Assembly: GCF_900112575.1 (NCBI RefSeq)
Contig: NZ_FOMH01000004.1
Span: 95,066 to 159,065, forward strand
DNA: 64,000 bases
Reading direction: 5' to 3'
Source: Flavobacterium phragmitis
Lineage (GTDB): Bacteria > Bacteroidota > Bacteroidia > Flavobacteriales > Flavobacteriaceae
This document shows positions 43,411 to 52,383 of the stretch, piece after piece (position 1 is the stretch's first letter; the number at the start of each line of letters is the position of its first letter). The notes under the pieces are model-generated. The model saw only the letters and a program-made list of their open reading frames with translations, ran no database searches and was not told the origin of the DNA. The translations under genes and the position numbers were made by a program.

Positions 43411-44982
43411 TTTGGCATATAAATCCGAATCTAAATTATAAATATCAGCTCTGAATAGGAGCTGATTTTTTTTGCTCCAAGCGGTCCAGTACCATTGATA
43501 GAGGGCATATTTTTTCGTAATTTTGAAACTCATTGTTTTCTTAGAAGCAATAATGGTATCAATTCTGTCTTGAGGCCAGTTTCCGTCAACATCCAAAATA
43601 TGCTGTGCCAATTCTAACGGATTTTCAACACGTACACATCCTGAACTCATGGAACGATTATTTCGTCCAAAAATGTTGCGATGATTGGTGTCGTGCAGAT
43701 AAACGCTATGATGATTAGGAAATAAAATCTTCATTAATCCTAATGAATTGTAATATCCAGGACTCTGTACATAGCGATAATTATTAGGTTTTTTTTCGTT
43801 CCAGGCAATTGGATCTACCACATTTCCTGAAGTATCATAAATAGTTATGTTCTTTTTTGCAAGATAATTTCGGTTTCGTTTCATTGCTGGAACAACATCT
43901 TCTTTTAGAATGGTAGGAGGAACGGTCCAAGTCGGATTAAAAACAACGGTTTTTAAGAAAGAAGTAATAACAGGAGTTCTCCTTTTGCTGGTTCCAACCA
44001 CAACATTTCGAACCAAAGTGGTGTCTTGGCTTTCGACAACATTTAGACTGTAATCTGGAATGTTGATAATGAAATAGTTTTCGGCTAATTCACTGTTGTA
44101 CCATCTCCAGCGTTCCAAATTGGCGATAATTTGTTCTTTTCTTTTTTCTTTAGAATAATTTAAAGCTTTAATTGTTCCAGCGCCTATGACACCGTCAGAA
44201 GCAAGTCCGTGTCTTTCCTGAAACCTTTTTACAGCTTCAAAAGTTTTTTGGTTGTATATCTTTGTAAGGCTATCTTTTCCTGATAAATCATTCCAATATA
44301 AAAGCCTTTTCTTGATGTTTATTAAAGCAGCATTGGTATCATTTAAAACAATCTTGTCAACAGATTCAATTGTGTCGATGTCATCTTCTGGAAAAGTATT
44401 AATAATTTCCAGTGCTTTTAATAGCTGTTTGTAAGTTTGTGTTTTGGGCTGAATGTTATCAACAATGCTGTCTAATTTGTTTTTATTGAAAGCTTTAATC
44501 AGGACATTATTGACATCAAAAGTCTTTTCCTCCAAGTCCCAATTGTTATATAGTTTTTTCGGATCTAACTTTCCTTTATACAAATGACTTAGATATTTTT
44601 CGAAATTATAGGTCAATAATATATCATAAGTTGCCAAATCTTTATCGTTAAGCTTACTGATTTTACTTTCGAATTTCTGCAATTGAGAAGCTTTGTAATC
44701 TTCAGGATCTAAGCCTAATTTATCTGAATTTTCTAATTGAGCTAAAACGTATTTTCTTTTGGCAAGATTTCCCCAAACAGTTTGGTTTTCAGAAGCAATA
44801 TAAAATTGTTTCAGTGTTTCACTTTTAAAAGTGCCAATTGCGGCAGTATCTATTTCAACTTTTCTTTCGTCAGTAAGTATGATTGCTGGCACCGGTTTTT
44901 TGATGACAGGAGTAGGTTTTGGACTGTCTTTTTTACAGCTCACAAAAATGCATATTACTACCAAAGAGTAAAGTTTCTTCAT
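43399..44982 (-). CDS. YcbB-type L,D-transpeptidase lipoprotein
   Basis: The 527-residue protein has a lipoprotein signal (MKKLYSLVVICIFVSC). An N-terminal scaffold domain leads to a peptidoglycan-binding domain (FEAVKRFQERHGLASDGVIGAGTIKAL, about residues 245-275) and a YkuD domain. The catalytic motif is HDTNHRNIFGRN plus SMSSGCVRVENP, with the His and Cys of 3-3 crosslinking enzymes. This is the LdtD/YcbB architecture. It starts 1 nt after the GNAT gene ends, so the two probably share an mRNA. Its stop region overlaps the convergent YkuD_2 gene. Confidence 0.92.
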   Translation of the reverse strand: MKKLYSLVVICIFVSCKKDSPKPTPVIKKPVPAIILTDERKVEIDTAAIGTFKSETLKQFYIASENQTVWGNLAKRKYVLAQLENSDKLGLDPEDYKASQLQKFESKISKLNDKDLATYDILLTYNFEKYLSHLYKGKLDPKKLYNNWDLEEKTFDVNNVLIKAFNKNKLDSIVDNIQPKTQTYKQLLKALEIINTFPEDDIDTIESVDKIVLNDTNAALINIKKRLLYWNDLSGKDSLTKIYNQKTFEAVKRFQERHGLASDGVIGAGTIKALNYSKEKRKEQIIANLERWRWYNSELAENYFIINIPDYSLNVVESQDTTLVRNVVVGTSKRRTPVITSFLKTVVFNPTWTVPPTILKEDVVPAMKRNRNYLAKKNITIYDTSGNVVDPIAWNEKKPNNYRYVQSPGYYNSLGLMKILFPNHHSVYLHDTNHRNIFGRNNRSMSSGCVRVENPLELAQHILDVDGNWPQDRIDTIIASKKTMSFKITKKYALYQWYWTAWSKKNQLLFRADIYNLDSDLYAKLRN

Positions 44983-44983
44983 A

Positions 44984-45421
44984 TTATAATCTTTTAAACA
45001 TCAAATAATGTTCGCCAACGTCTTTAATATCAAAAGCATCACCTTGGGGCTGGTAATTCATTTTTTGATAAAAGCCAACAGCTGCTGTTCTGGCGTTAAA
45101 CCAAATCAAATCAACTTTGTTTTCATTGCAGTAGGTTTCACAATGTCTGACCAAAGCTTCTCCAAATCCTTTTTTCTGATAGTTTTCTAAAACTGCCATG
45201 CCTCGGATCTGGGCTTGATTTCGTTCGGCAAATATAGGATTGATTTTTTCGAATAACGAAATAATTCCTGTTAAATTTTCATCATCAAACAAACCGAAAT
45301 GATGAGTGGTTTCTAGATCGTCTCCATCAAAGATGCAACTTTCAATTGGTTTTCCTTTTCTTAAAACAGGTTGGCGAACAGCATAAGTTTCTTGGGATGG
45401 GATTTCTTTAATTGTAATCAT
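44984..45421 (-). CDS. GNAT-family N-acetyltransferase
   Basis: The 145-residue protein has the GNAT fold: RGMAVLENYQKKGFGEALVRHCETYC with the Q/RxxGxG/A acetyl-CoA loop (KKGFGEA), and IWFNARTAAVGFYQKMNYQPQGDAF with the typical FY-K-G/N end motif. The acceptor is unknown. It is the first gene of a two-gene operon with the L,D-transpeptidase, 1 nt apart. Confidence 0.9.
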   Translation of the reverse strand: MITIKEIPSQETYAVRQPVLRKGKPIESCIFDGDDLETTHHFGLFDDENLTGIISLFEKINPIFAERNQAQIRGMAVLENYQKKGFGEALVRHCETYCNENKVDLIWFNARTAAVGFYQKMNYQPQGDAFDIKDVGEHYLMFKRL

Positions 45422-45514
45422 GATTTTTTTTAAAAATAGCGAATTTATAACTTTTTAATTTTAAATAAGTTATAAAAAAATGTTGTTTTTTATTGATTTT
45501 TTTCGCCCAAAAGC

Positions 45515-45546
45515 TTGTTTTGAACTGAACTTTCTCTTTATATTTG
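45515..45546 (+). promoter_or_regulatory. Promoter of the first tRNA-Gly gene
   Basis: TTG at 45515-45517 and TATATTTG at 45539-45546 are 21 nt apart. The tRNA begins 10 nt downstream. GCACC follows the -7 box at both tRNA copies. Confidence 0.6.
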
Positions 45547-45556
45547 CACCACCAAT

Positions 45557-45629
<73 letters not shown>

Positions 45630-45717
45630 CTAAGAAATCTAAATGTTTAAGTTCTGATTTTTTTTTGTCAAAAATAAATAATTTTTGATTTTTATTTTTT
45701 AATAATAAAAAATTGTT

Positions 45718-45725
45718 TATATTTG
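45718..45725 (+). promoter_or_regulatory. Promoter -7 box TATATTTG for the second tRNA-Gly
   Basis: Identical box to the first copy, followed by GCACC; the tRNA starts 12 nt later. No TTG lies at the usual distance. Confidence 0.5.
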
Positions 45726-45737
45726 CACCCTGTTAAT

Positions 45738-45810
<73 letters not shown>

Positions 45811-45814
45811 CTTT

Positions 45815-45845
45815 AAAAGCCTCAAACATTGTTTGAGGCTTTTTT
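45815..45845 (+). terminator. Terminator after the tRNA-Gly pair
   Basis: AAAAGCCTCAAAC pairs with GTTTGAGGCTTTT around a 3-nt loop, followed by Ts. Confidence 0.85.
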
Positions 45846-45937
45846 GTTTATAATGTCTCGTCCTAAATAAGTTGACACTAAATCGACTTATTAAGCTCCA
45901 AATTCCAATTTTTATAGTTATCTACTTTTTTTATTTT

Positions 45938-45972
45938 GGAATTTGGAATTTGGAATTTGGAATTTGGAATTT
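45938..45972. repeat. 7-bp tandem repeat GGAATTT, five copies
   Basis: Five perfect GGAATTT units lie directly before the pepE stop region. A single inverted AAATTCC lies at about 45899. Short runs of the same unit occur at 8214-8231 and near 61600. Confidence 0.9.
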
Positions 45973-46680
45973 TTATTTTAAATCACTTAAGTCAGTTTCT
46001 GGTTCTAACTCTTGAGCTTCTTGATTTTGCTTAAATAATCTTGCAGATAAATCTCCTTTTAAAGTGATTTTATCTCCTTTTACGTCCAGCCAGCTTCCTT
46101 CTCTTAAACCTAAAACTGGAATAGTATTGAATGCGTGAAATTCTTTAATTCTTGTTTCGCGCGTTTCTCCCATGTGTTTAGATTGTAAATCAGCATCTAA
46201 ATAATGCGGATTTAAATTAAAAGGAATTAATCCTAATGTCTGGAAACTTGGAGGGTAAATTATAGGCATGTCGTTTGTGGTCTGCATTGATAAACCACAG
46301 ATGTTGCTTCCTGCACTTGATCCTAAATAAGGAGTTCCGTTTTTTACTGTGTCAGAAAGTAATTGCATGACGTTGTTTTTATAAAGCTGTGTAACTAATA
46401 AAAAAGTGTTGCCTCCTCCAGTAAAAATTCCTTCCGCATTTTTTACAGCATCTTGCGGATTTTCAAATTCATGAATTCCTTTTACTTCTATGTTGATTGT
46501 TGAAAAAGCTTCTTTTGCTTTTTGCGTATATTCATCATGTGATATACCGCTTGGACGTGCATAAGGAATAAATAATATGGTTTTGCAGTTCTTAAAATGC
46601 GATTCTAAAGTAGGTAAAAGATATTCTAAATATTTTCCTCCGTGCAAGGTAGAGGTGCTTGCAATAATAATGCTTTTCAT
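45973..46680 (-). CDS. pepE: Peptidase E (S51, alpha-aspartyl dipeptidase)
   Basis: PepE is a cytoplasmic serine peptidase that hydrolyses Asp-X dipeptides. From the Met at 46680 (MKSIIIASTSTLHGGKYLEY) it is 235 residues, the usual length. The family pattern is clear: FIPYARPSGISHDEY, GIFTGGGNTFLLV, the nucleophile Ser in PYLGSSAGSNICG, and FNLNPHYLDAD with HMGETRETRIKEFHAF. The ORF extends five residues upstream to 46695, but the second Met fits family members better. Confidence 0.93.
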   Translation of the reverse strand: MKSIIIASTSTLHGGKYLEYLLPTLESHFKNCKTILFIPYARPSGISHDEYTQKAKEAFSTINIEVKGIHEFENPQDAVKNAEGIFTGGGNTFLLVTQLYKNNVMQLLSDTVKNGTPYLGSSAGSNICGLSMQTTNDMPIIYPPSFQTLGLIPFNLNPHYLDADLQSKHMGETRETRIKEFHAFNTIPVLGLREGSWLDVKGDKITLKGDLSARLFKQNQEAQELEPETDLSDLK

Positions 46681-46782
46681 GATTTTTTGACTCAAAATTT
46701 GTGCAATAAAGGTATTAAAAACTCTTTCTTGGCGCGTTTTTTTAAGATTTTAATTAACATATTTTTACCAACTCGTTAGTAT

Positions 46783-46790
46783 TAAATTTG
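46783..46790 (+). promoter_or_regulatory. Possible promoter -7 box TAAATTTG for the five-gene operon
   Basis: Exact TAnnTTTG match 53 nt before the first start codon. No TTG lies at the usual spacing. Confidence 0.4.
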
Positions 46791-46843
46791 GACGAGATTA
46801 AGATATTTTTACCGTTTTAAGAATATTTTTAATTTGTTTCATT

Positions 46844-47611
46844 TTGTTTCAGAAAATTACTTGTTTTTTAGTTGTTATTGCGAGTCATACTTGTTTAGCT
46901 CAAGCCCAGGATCGTTCTGTTTTAAATGGTAAGATTGTTTCGAGTGCTTCAAACGCCGAAGGGGTTTATGTTATCAATGCGCAGACAGAAGAAACGGTAA
47001 CTTCAGATGCCTCCGGATCATTTTCGATTTCAGCAAAAGCAGATGATGTCTTGGTGTTTTCTTCAATAGCTTTTAAGGAAAAAAGAATTATGCTGAAACA
47101 AGAGGATTTTTCGGATCTTAATTTTACAGTAAAGCTGAATATGGTTATGAATCAGCTACAAGAAGTAGTAATCAAACGATATGATAATATTAATGCTGAA
47201 AGTCTTGGGATAATTTCAGAGGGACAAAAAAAATATACGGCCGCTGAAAGGAAATTACAAACGGCAACCGCTTTAAATGCTACAGCAAATGGCGGAGGAA
47301 TGGTTGGAGGATCCATCTCTGCTGATCCTTTGCTGAATTTTTTCTCAGGTAGAACGGCAATGCTGAAAAAAGAAGTTGCGGTAGAGAAAAAAGAGTTTTT
47401 TATGAGACTTTTGGAGAATATGTTTAGTTTAGAGCATTTTATTGATAGATTGAAAATTCCAGCAGAATATGTAAAAGGGTTTGAATATTATGCTGTAGAT
47501 AATGAAAAATTTACCGCGATTTTGAATTCTAAAAATAAAACTTCTACAGAATTTCTTTTAGGAGAATTGGCTGTGAAATATAAAGAGATAATTGCTAGTG
47601 AGAATAAGTAA
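46844..47611 (+). CDS. Carboxypeptidase-regulatory-like domain protein, paralogue 1
   Basis: The 255-residue exported protein has a signal peptide (start TTG at 46844; MFQKITCFLVVIASHTCLAQ). A CarboxypepD_reg-like beta-sandwich follows at about residues 26-90 (LNGKIVSSASNAEGVYVINAQ, SDASGSFSISAKADDVLVFSSIAF). This domain usually sits at the N-terminus of TonB-dependent receptors, but no barrel follows. A shared block AESLGIISEGQKKYTAAERK and FFSGRTAMLKKEV is repeated in paralogue 2. The C-terminal half is helical. It is the first gene of an operon ending in an M1 metallopeptidase. Function is unknown. Confidence 0.75.
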   Translation: MFQKITCFLVVIASHTCLAQAQDRSVLNGKIVSSASNAEGVYVINAQTEETVTSDASGSFSISAKADDVLVFSSIAFKEKRIMLKQEDFSDLNFTVKLNMVMNQLQEVVIKRYDNINAESLGIISEGQKKYTAAERKLQTATALNATANGGGMVGGSISADPLLNFFSGRTAMLKKEVAVEKKEFFMRLLENMFSLEHFIDRLKIPAEYVKGFEYYAVDNEKFTAILNSKNKTSTEFLLGELAVKYKEIIASENK

Positions 47612-48326
47612 AAATATATTAATTGTCCAGTTTATCTTTTTTGTTCAGTTTGGTTTTGGGCAAAAAGGCAATTCAAAGGAATTGCTTGGAAGAGTAATGG
47701 AACAATCCACTCCGATTGAAGGGGTGAATATTATTAATAATACAACTCAAGTAGCTGCAGTTTCAGATGCTGATGGTAATTTTTCGATTTCAGTGCGTGA
47801 AGGCGAGGTTTTGGTTTTTTCTGCAGTAAACTTAGAGCCGCTTAGGCGGAGAATTACTTTGGAAGATTTGAATTCTAGTTTGTTGATGGTTAAAATGACG
47901 GCAAAGGAAGTCGAATTGAAAGAAGTGATTGTAAATGAAAATGCCAATATTACAGCAGAAAATCTTGGGATTATCCCATACGGGCAAAAAAAATATACAC
48001 CTGCAGAACGAAAGGTTTACACCGCAACTTCAACATCGGTAGATAAACTTCTGAATGCAATGTCTGGGAGAACGGCTATGTTGAAAAAAGAGGTTAAAGT
48101 AGAAAAAAAAGAAGCGCTTTTTAGAAAGCTTGAATATCTTTTTGAAGAGAATTATTACACAGAAAGATTGCGAATTCCGGTTGATGATATTAAAGGATTT
48201 CAATTATTTTGTGTTGAAGATGCCGATTTTGCTGTATCTTTGAATACTAAAAACAAAACAATGAGTATGTTTTTAATCACCGATCTAGCAAGAAAATATC
48301 TAACAATTCTCGAAAATGAAAAATAA
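47598..48326 (+). CDS. Carboxypeptidase-regulatory-like domain protein, paralogue 2
   Basis: This protein is a close relative of paralogue 1. A signal peptide (VRISKNILIVQFIFFVQFGFGQ) is followed by the beta-sandwich LLGRVMEQSTPIEGVNIINNT...DADGNFSISVREGEVLVFSAVNL, and then AENLGIIPYGQKKYTPAERK and MSGRTAMLKKEVKVEKKE. A GTG at 47598 is the likely start, overlapping the end of paralogue 1 by 14 bases; a TTG at 47592 is an alternative. About 242 residues. The overlap indicates translational coupling. Confidence 0.75.
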   Translation: MRISKNILIVQFIFFVQFGFGQKGNSKELLGRVMEQSTPIEGVNIINNTTQVAAVSDADGNFSISVREGEVLVFSAVNLEPLRRRITLEDLNSSLLMVKMTAKEVELKEVIVNENANITAENLGIIPYGQKKYTPAERKVYTATSTSVDKLLNAMSGRTAMLKKEVKVEKKEALFRKLEYLFEENYYTERLRIPVDDIKGFQLFCVEDADFAVSLNTKNKTMSMFLITDLARKYLTILENEK

Positions 48327-49071
48327 ATTAGGAGTACTCGTTGTCTGCTTATTTTGTCAATTTGTATTAGGGCAAAACGGTTTCAGGAAACCATTACACG
48401 GTCAGGTTATCAATGATTTTTTAGCCATAGAAAGTGGTTATGTAATGAATATTAATGCAAATGTTCGAACATTTATTGGTTCTGGCGGTTTGTTTGATAT
48501 CATGGCGCAACCTAAAGATACTTTGTTGTTTTCTGGCTTGACATTTCAATCAAAAAAAGTGGTTTTGACTGAAAAAGATTGTGCTGAGGTTCTTTTGAAA
48601 ATAAAGCTGGATTTGGTTAATAATCAGCTTAAAGAAGTTGTGGTTCATAAGGAATTAAAAGTAAAATCATTACAAGGCGGTTCTCAAAAAATTGTAGATA
48701 TGCAGTTTGAAGGGGATAACCTGTCTACACCAGAAAACAAAGCAATGCTTTCTGATCAAACCATAAAATATGGAACCGATTTTGTTCGAATCTTTAAAGA
48801 TGTAAAGAAACTTTTGAGCAAAAAAGAGGAGGTTAAAGAAGAAGAAATTACAGATATTGCTTTTGTAGAATATGCCAAAGATAATTTTACAAAAGACTTT
48901 TATTCTAAAACACTCAATCTTAAAGATGATGAAGTCGAATTGTTTTTGATGTATTGCTCAAATGATCCGCATTCTAAAGAATTGGTAGATCCAGATCAGA
49001 AGTTTCAGTTGATGGATTTTATGATCAATAAGAATAAAGAATTTAAGAAAGCTGAGGCTGCTCAAAAATGA
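48316..49071 (+). CDS. Carboxypeptidase-regulatory-like domain protein, paralogue 3 (divergent)
   Basis: The 251-residue product has a signal peptide (MKNKLGVLVVCLFCQFVLGQ) and a similar beta-sandwich (LHGQVINDFLAIESGYVMNIN, GSGGLFDIMAQPKDTLLFSGLTF, LLKIKLDLVNNQLKEVVVHKE). It lacks the AESLGI/KKYTxAERK block of paralogues 1 and 2 and has its own helical tail with KKLLSKKEEVKEEEITD. It overlaps paralogue 2 by 11 bases and the next gene by 4. The role is unknown. Confidence 0.72.
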   Translation: MKNKLGVLVVCLFCQFVLGQNGFRKPLHGQVINDFLAIESGYVMNINANVRTFIGSGGLFDIMAQPKDTLLFSGLTFQSKKVVLTEKDCAEVLLKIKLDLVNNQLKEVVVHKELKVKSLQGGSQKIVDMQFEGDNLSTPENKAMLSDQTIKYGTDFVRIFKDVKKLLSKKEEVKEEEITDIAFVEYAKDNFTKDFYSKTLNLKDDEVELFLMYCSNDPHSKELVDPDQKFQLMDFMINKNKEFKKAEAAQK

Positions 49072-49574
49072 AAAAAAGAATAATTTATCCCTTGCTTGGA
49101 GTTTTGTTTCTATTGACTTCGGCATTTGCTTTTCATAAATTTTATGTAGGGGTTTTTCAAGTAAATTATGCCGCTGAAAAGAAGATGTTGCAGATTACTT
49201 CCCGAATTTTTATTGATGATTTGAATAATGCTATGGAGAAAAAGTATCACAAAAAGACATTTGTTGGTACTAGCAAAGAAACTCCGGCAGATGTTGAATT
49301 ATTAAAAAAATATCTATCTGAACATTTTTCAATCAAAGTTAATGGACAGTCTAAAGCAATAGTTTTTTTATCTAAAGAAGTGGAGGCAGATGATGTTTTG
49401 GTTTGTTATTCCAGAATTCAAAATGTAGATAAATTTAAGACGTTGGAAATTTCAAATACAATATTAGTAGATTGGAATGCAGAACAGCAAAACATTACAC
49501 ATATTACAGCATTTGATACTAAAAAGAGCGTTCTCTTTACAGAATCTTCAAGGAAAGAAGTGTTAAAGTATTAA
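49068..49574 (+). CDS. DUF6702 family exported protein
   Basis: A 168-residue protein with a signal peptide (MKKRIIYPLLGVLFLLTSAFA). The mature part starts HKFYVGVFQVNYAAEKKMLQITSRIFIDDLNNAME, the recognisable DUF6702 opening, and continues with HFSIKVNGQ and strands to NITHITAFDT. It is probably a periplasmic beta-sandwich. It overlaps paralogue 3 by 4 bases (ATGA) and precedes the M1 peptidase by about 65 nt. Gene order of this kind suggests a helper of the M1 enzyme, which is inference. Confidence 0.85.
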   Translation: MKKRIIYPLLGVLFLLTSAFAFHKFYVGVFQVNYAAEKKMLQITSRIFIDDLNNAMEKKYHKKTFVGTSKETPADVELLKKYLSEHFSIKVNGQSKAIVFLSKEVEADDVLVCYSRIQNVDKFKTLEISNTILVDWNAEQQNITHITAFDTKKSVLFTESSRKEVLKY

Positions 49575-49639
49575 ATAGGGTGTTAAATTATGGTTTTAAT
49601 TGCTATTTTCACACCCTGATAAATTACCATTCGATTTTT

Positions 49640-51883
49640 ATGAAAAAAATTTCATTATTATTGCTTTTTCCAGCAATGTTAATTGCGCAGGAAAAGGCAG
49701 CAACTACACCTACAAGACAGCAGGGTAAATACGATACAAACAAGTTCAGTCAAATGTATGATTTACTGGCGACTCCAAACATGTTTCGTACTGCTTCTGG
49801 AGCTCCAGGCCCAGCTTATTATCAACAACAGGCAGATTACAAAATCGATGTTGAATTGGATGATAAAAACTCAAAATTAACTGGATCTGAAGTTATAACT
49901 TATTCTAATAATTCGCCAGACAGCTTAGAGTACCTATGGATTCAGCTGGACCAAAATCAAGCAAGAGCAAATGGACAGACTTCATTAGCAGAGGGCGAAA
50001 AAATCAATCAGGTTTTACCGCTTGATGGTTTTTCTTCTAAATATTTGAAAAAAGATTTAGAACGTGGTTTTAATATTGAGCAGGTAAAAGATGCTAAAGG
50101 AAATCCAATGTCTTATACAATCAACGAAACGATGATGCGTATCAACTTGGCTTCTCCATTAAAACCTGGTGAAAAAATTTCTTTTTCTATAAAATGGTGG
50201 TACAATATCAATAACTATAGAAAAGAAGGCGGTCGTTCAGGATATGAATTATTTGAGAAAGATGGCAATAAATTATATGTAATCGCTCAGTTCTATCCAA
50301 GAATGGCAGTTTACAATGATGTTGAAGGATGGCAGAATATGCAGTTCTGGGGAAGCGGAGAGTTTGCTCTTCCTTTCGGAAACTTTGATGTAAACATTAC
50401 AGTTCCTGCAGATCACGTGATTGATGCAACAGGAGAATTAATGAACAGAAGCGAAGTATTTACAGCTGAACAGGTAAAAAGATACGAACAAGCACAAAAA
50501 TCATTTGATAAACCTGTAGTTATTGTAACGCAGGCAGAAGCAGAAGCAGCAGAAAAAGGTTTTTCTGAAAAGAAGAAAACTTGGAAATTCAGCGCTAAAA
50601 ATGTTCGTGATTTCGGGATTGCTTCTTCAAGAAAATTCATTTACGATGCAATGGCCGTGAAAATTGGAAACAGAACTGTGATGGCAGAATCTGTTTATCC
50701 AAAAGAAGCAAACCCACTTTGGGGAGAAACTTCTACAATGGTAGTGGCTCATACTCTAAAAAGTTATTCGTCTCATACTTTCGATTATCCTTATCCAAAA
50801 GCAGTTTCTGTTTCTGCAGAAGATCAAGGTATGGAATATCCAATGATTTGTTGGAATTTTGGTCGTCCTGATGAAAATGGGGTAACGAGCAAAGAAGTTA
50901 AAAACGGAATGATTGGTGTTATTATCCACGAAGTTGGACATACTTTCTTCCCAATGATTGTAAACTCAGATGAGCGTCAATGGACTTGGATGGATGAAGG
51001 TTTAAACTCATTTTTAGAATATTTAGCTGAGCAGGAATTAGATCCAAATTTCCCTTCAAGAAGAGGACCTGCAAAAAATATCGTTCCTTACATGAGCGGA
51101 GATCAAAAGTTCTTGGAGCCAATTATGTCTAACTCTGAAACAATTCACCAATTTGGAAATAACGCATACGGAAAACCAGCAACTGGTCTTAATATTTTAA
51201 GGGAAGTGGTAATGGGAAGAGAATTGTTTGATTATGCTTTTAAAACATACGCAAACAGATGGAAATTCAAACACCCAACTCCAGAAGATTTCTTTAGGAC
51301 GATGGAAGATGCTTCGGCAGTGGATCTAGACTGGTTCTGGAGAGGATGGTTCTATTCAACTGATTTTGTAGATATCGGAATTAAAGATGTAAAGCAATAT
51401 TATGTTTCAGATACTCCAACAGCCGATCTTAAAGATGTAAAAGTGAGAAAAGGACGTTTTGGTTATGAAAAAGGACCTTTTGTTTACTTAGTTGCAGGAG
51501 ACAATGCAGAGGTAAATCAATCTAAGAAAAAAGCTTTAAAAATTGAAGATTTTAAACCGTTAGCAGATTACGTAGATCAAACTTTTACAGCTGAAGAAAA
51601 AGCAAGTATCAAATCGCCTAAATACTTCTATGAAGTAGAATTTAATAAACCAGGCGGTATGATTATGCCAATCTTAGTGGAGATTACTTACGAGGACGGT
51701 TCTAAAGATAATTACCAATATCCAGCACAAATCTGGAGAAAAAGTAACGAAACGGCTAAAAAAGTATATGCTACAACAAAAGCAATTAAGAGTATTCAAA
51801 TCGATCCAAAATTGTTAACAGCAGATATCGATGTAACCAATAATTCTTGGCCAAAAGTTGAAACGAAGTCAAAATTTGACTAA
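49640..51883 (+). CDS. Exported M1-family metallopeptidase
   Basis: From the ATG at 49640 (MKKISLLLLFPAMLIAQ) the protein has a signal peptide and 747 residues; the ORF extension to 49580 is not needed. The zinc site is HEVGHTFFPMIVNSDERQWTWMDEGLNSF with HExxH and the downstream Glu of the gluzincins. A GMEYPMICW segment replaces the usual GAMEN exopeptidase motif, so aminopeptidase activity is less certain. The N-terminal half is the beta-rich saddle. It ends an operon with DUF6702 and three regulatory-like paralogues. Confidence 0.9.
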   Translation: MKKISLLLLFPAMLIAQEKAATTPTRQQGKYDTNKFSQMYDLLATPNMFRTASGAPGPAYYQQQADYKIDVELDDKNSKLTGSEVITYSNNSPDSLEYLWIQLDQNQARANGQTSLAEGEKINQVLPLDGFSSKYLKKDLERGFNIEQVKDAKGNPMSYTINETMMRINLASPLKPGEKISFSIKWWYNINNYRKEGGRSGYELFEKDGNKLYVIAQFYPRMAVYNDVEGWQNMQFWGSGEFALPFGNFDVNITVPADHVIDATGELMNRSEVFTAEQVKRYEQAQKSFDKPVVIVTQAEAEAAEKGFSEKKKTWKFSAKNVRDFGIASSRKFIYDAMAVKIGNRTVMAESVYPKEANPLWGETSTMVVAHTLKSYSSHTFDYPYPKAVSVSAEDQGMEYPMICWNFGRPDENGVTSKEVKNGMIGVIIHEVGHTFFPMIVNSDERQWTWMDEGLNSFLEYLAEQELDPNFPSRRGPAKNIVPYMSGDQKFLEPIMSNSETIHQFGNNAYGKPATGLNILREVVMGRELFDYAFKTYANRWKFKHPTPEDFFRTMEDASAVDLDWFWRGWFYSTDFVDIGIKDVKQYYVSDTPTADLKDVKVRKGRFGYEKGPFVYLVAGDNAEVNQSKKKALKIEDFKPLADYVDQTFTAEEKASIKSPKYFYEVEFNKPGGMIMPILVEITYEDGSKDNYQYPAQIWRKSNETAKKVYATTKAIKSIQIDPKLLTADIDVTNNSWPKVETKSKFD

Positions 51884-51902
51884 AAAGAAATAAAGTAATA
51901 GT

Positions 51903-51941
51903 AAAAAGTTCATCAGCTGTAAGGCTTGATGAACTTTTTTC
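51903..51941 (+). terminator. Terminator after the M1 peptidase operon
   Basis: AAAAAGTTCATCA pairs with TGATGAACTTTTT around a 12-nt loop and a T-run follows. Confidence 0.85.
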
Positions 51942-52007
51942 TTTTTAAGAAATACATTTTAAAGGACTTTTTAAGTTAATTTTAAAACTCTAAGCTCTAA
52001 AATTTAA

Positions 52008-52015
52008 TATCTTTG
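52008..52015 (+). promoter_or_regulatory. Promoter -7 box TATCTTTG for tatA
   Basis: Exact TAnnTTTG match 20 nt before the ATG at 52036. Transcription would begin downstream of the possible GTG start at 52015, which supports the ATG. Confidence 0.65.
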
Positions 52016-52035
52016 TGACTACAAAATTAAAAGTT

Positions 52036-52383
52036 ATGTTTGGTATAGGAGGAGGAGAATTAGTTTTTATACTGTTTATAGTACTAATGCTTTTTGGTTC
52101 AGATAAAGTTCCAGAAATTGCACGTACAATGGGAAAAGCTATGGCTCAATTAAAAAATGCAACTAATGATATTAAAAGCGAAATTCAGAAAGGAGCAGAG
52201 GCCAATGGTCTTGATGCAAAATCTCTGAGCGATATTACTGGAAATATCAATGCAGAAATTAATAATGCAAAATCAAATTTACTTGGAGATACAGGAAATC
52301 TTTTAGGAGATACTGCAACTGAAATCGAAAAGGTAAAAGAAGATATTGATACACTCTCTGGACCTATTAAACGCCAAATGTAA
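52036..52383 (+). CDS. tatA: Twin-arginine translocase subunit TatA/TatE
   Basis: TatA forms the pore-like assembly of the Tat pathway, which exports folded proteins across the inner membrane. The 115-residue protein begins MFGIGGGELVFILFIVLMLFG, a single membrane helix, followed by the amphipathic helix SDKVPEIARTMGKAMAQLKNATNDIK. The long hydrophilic tail is variable. Its stop codon overlaps the ATG of the PAP2 gene (TAATG), so the two are coupled. No tatC is in the window. Confidence 0.92.
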   Translation: MFGIGGGELVFILFIVLMLFGSDKVPEIARTMGKAMAQLKNATNDIKSEIQKGAEANGLDAKSLSDITGNINAEINNAKSNLLGDTGNLLGDTATEIEKVKEDIDTLSGPIKRQM

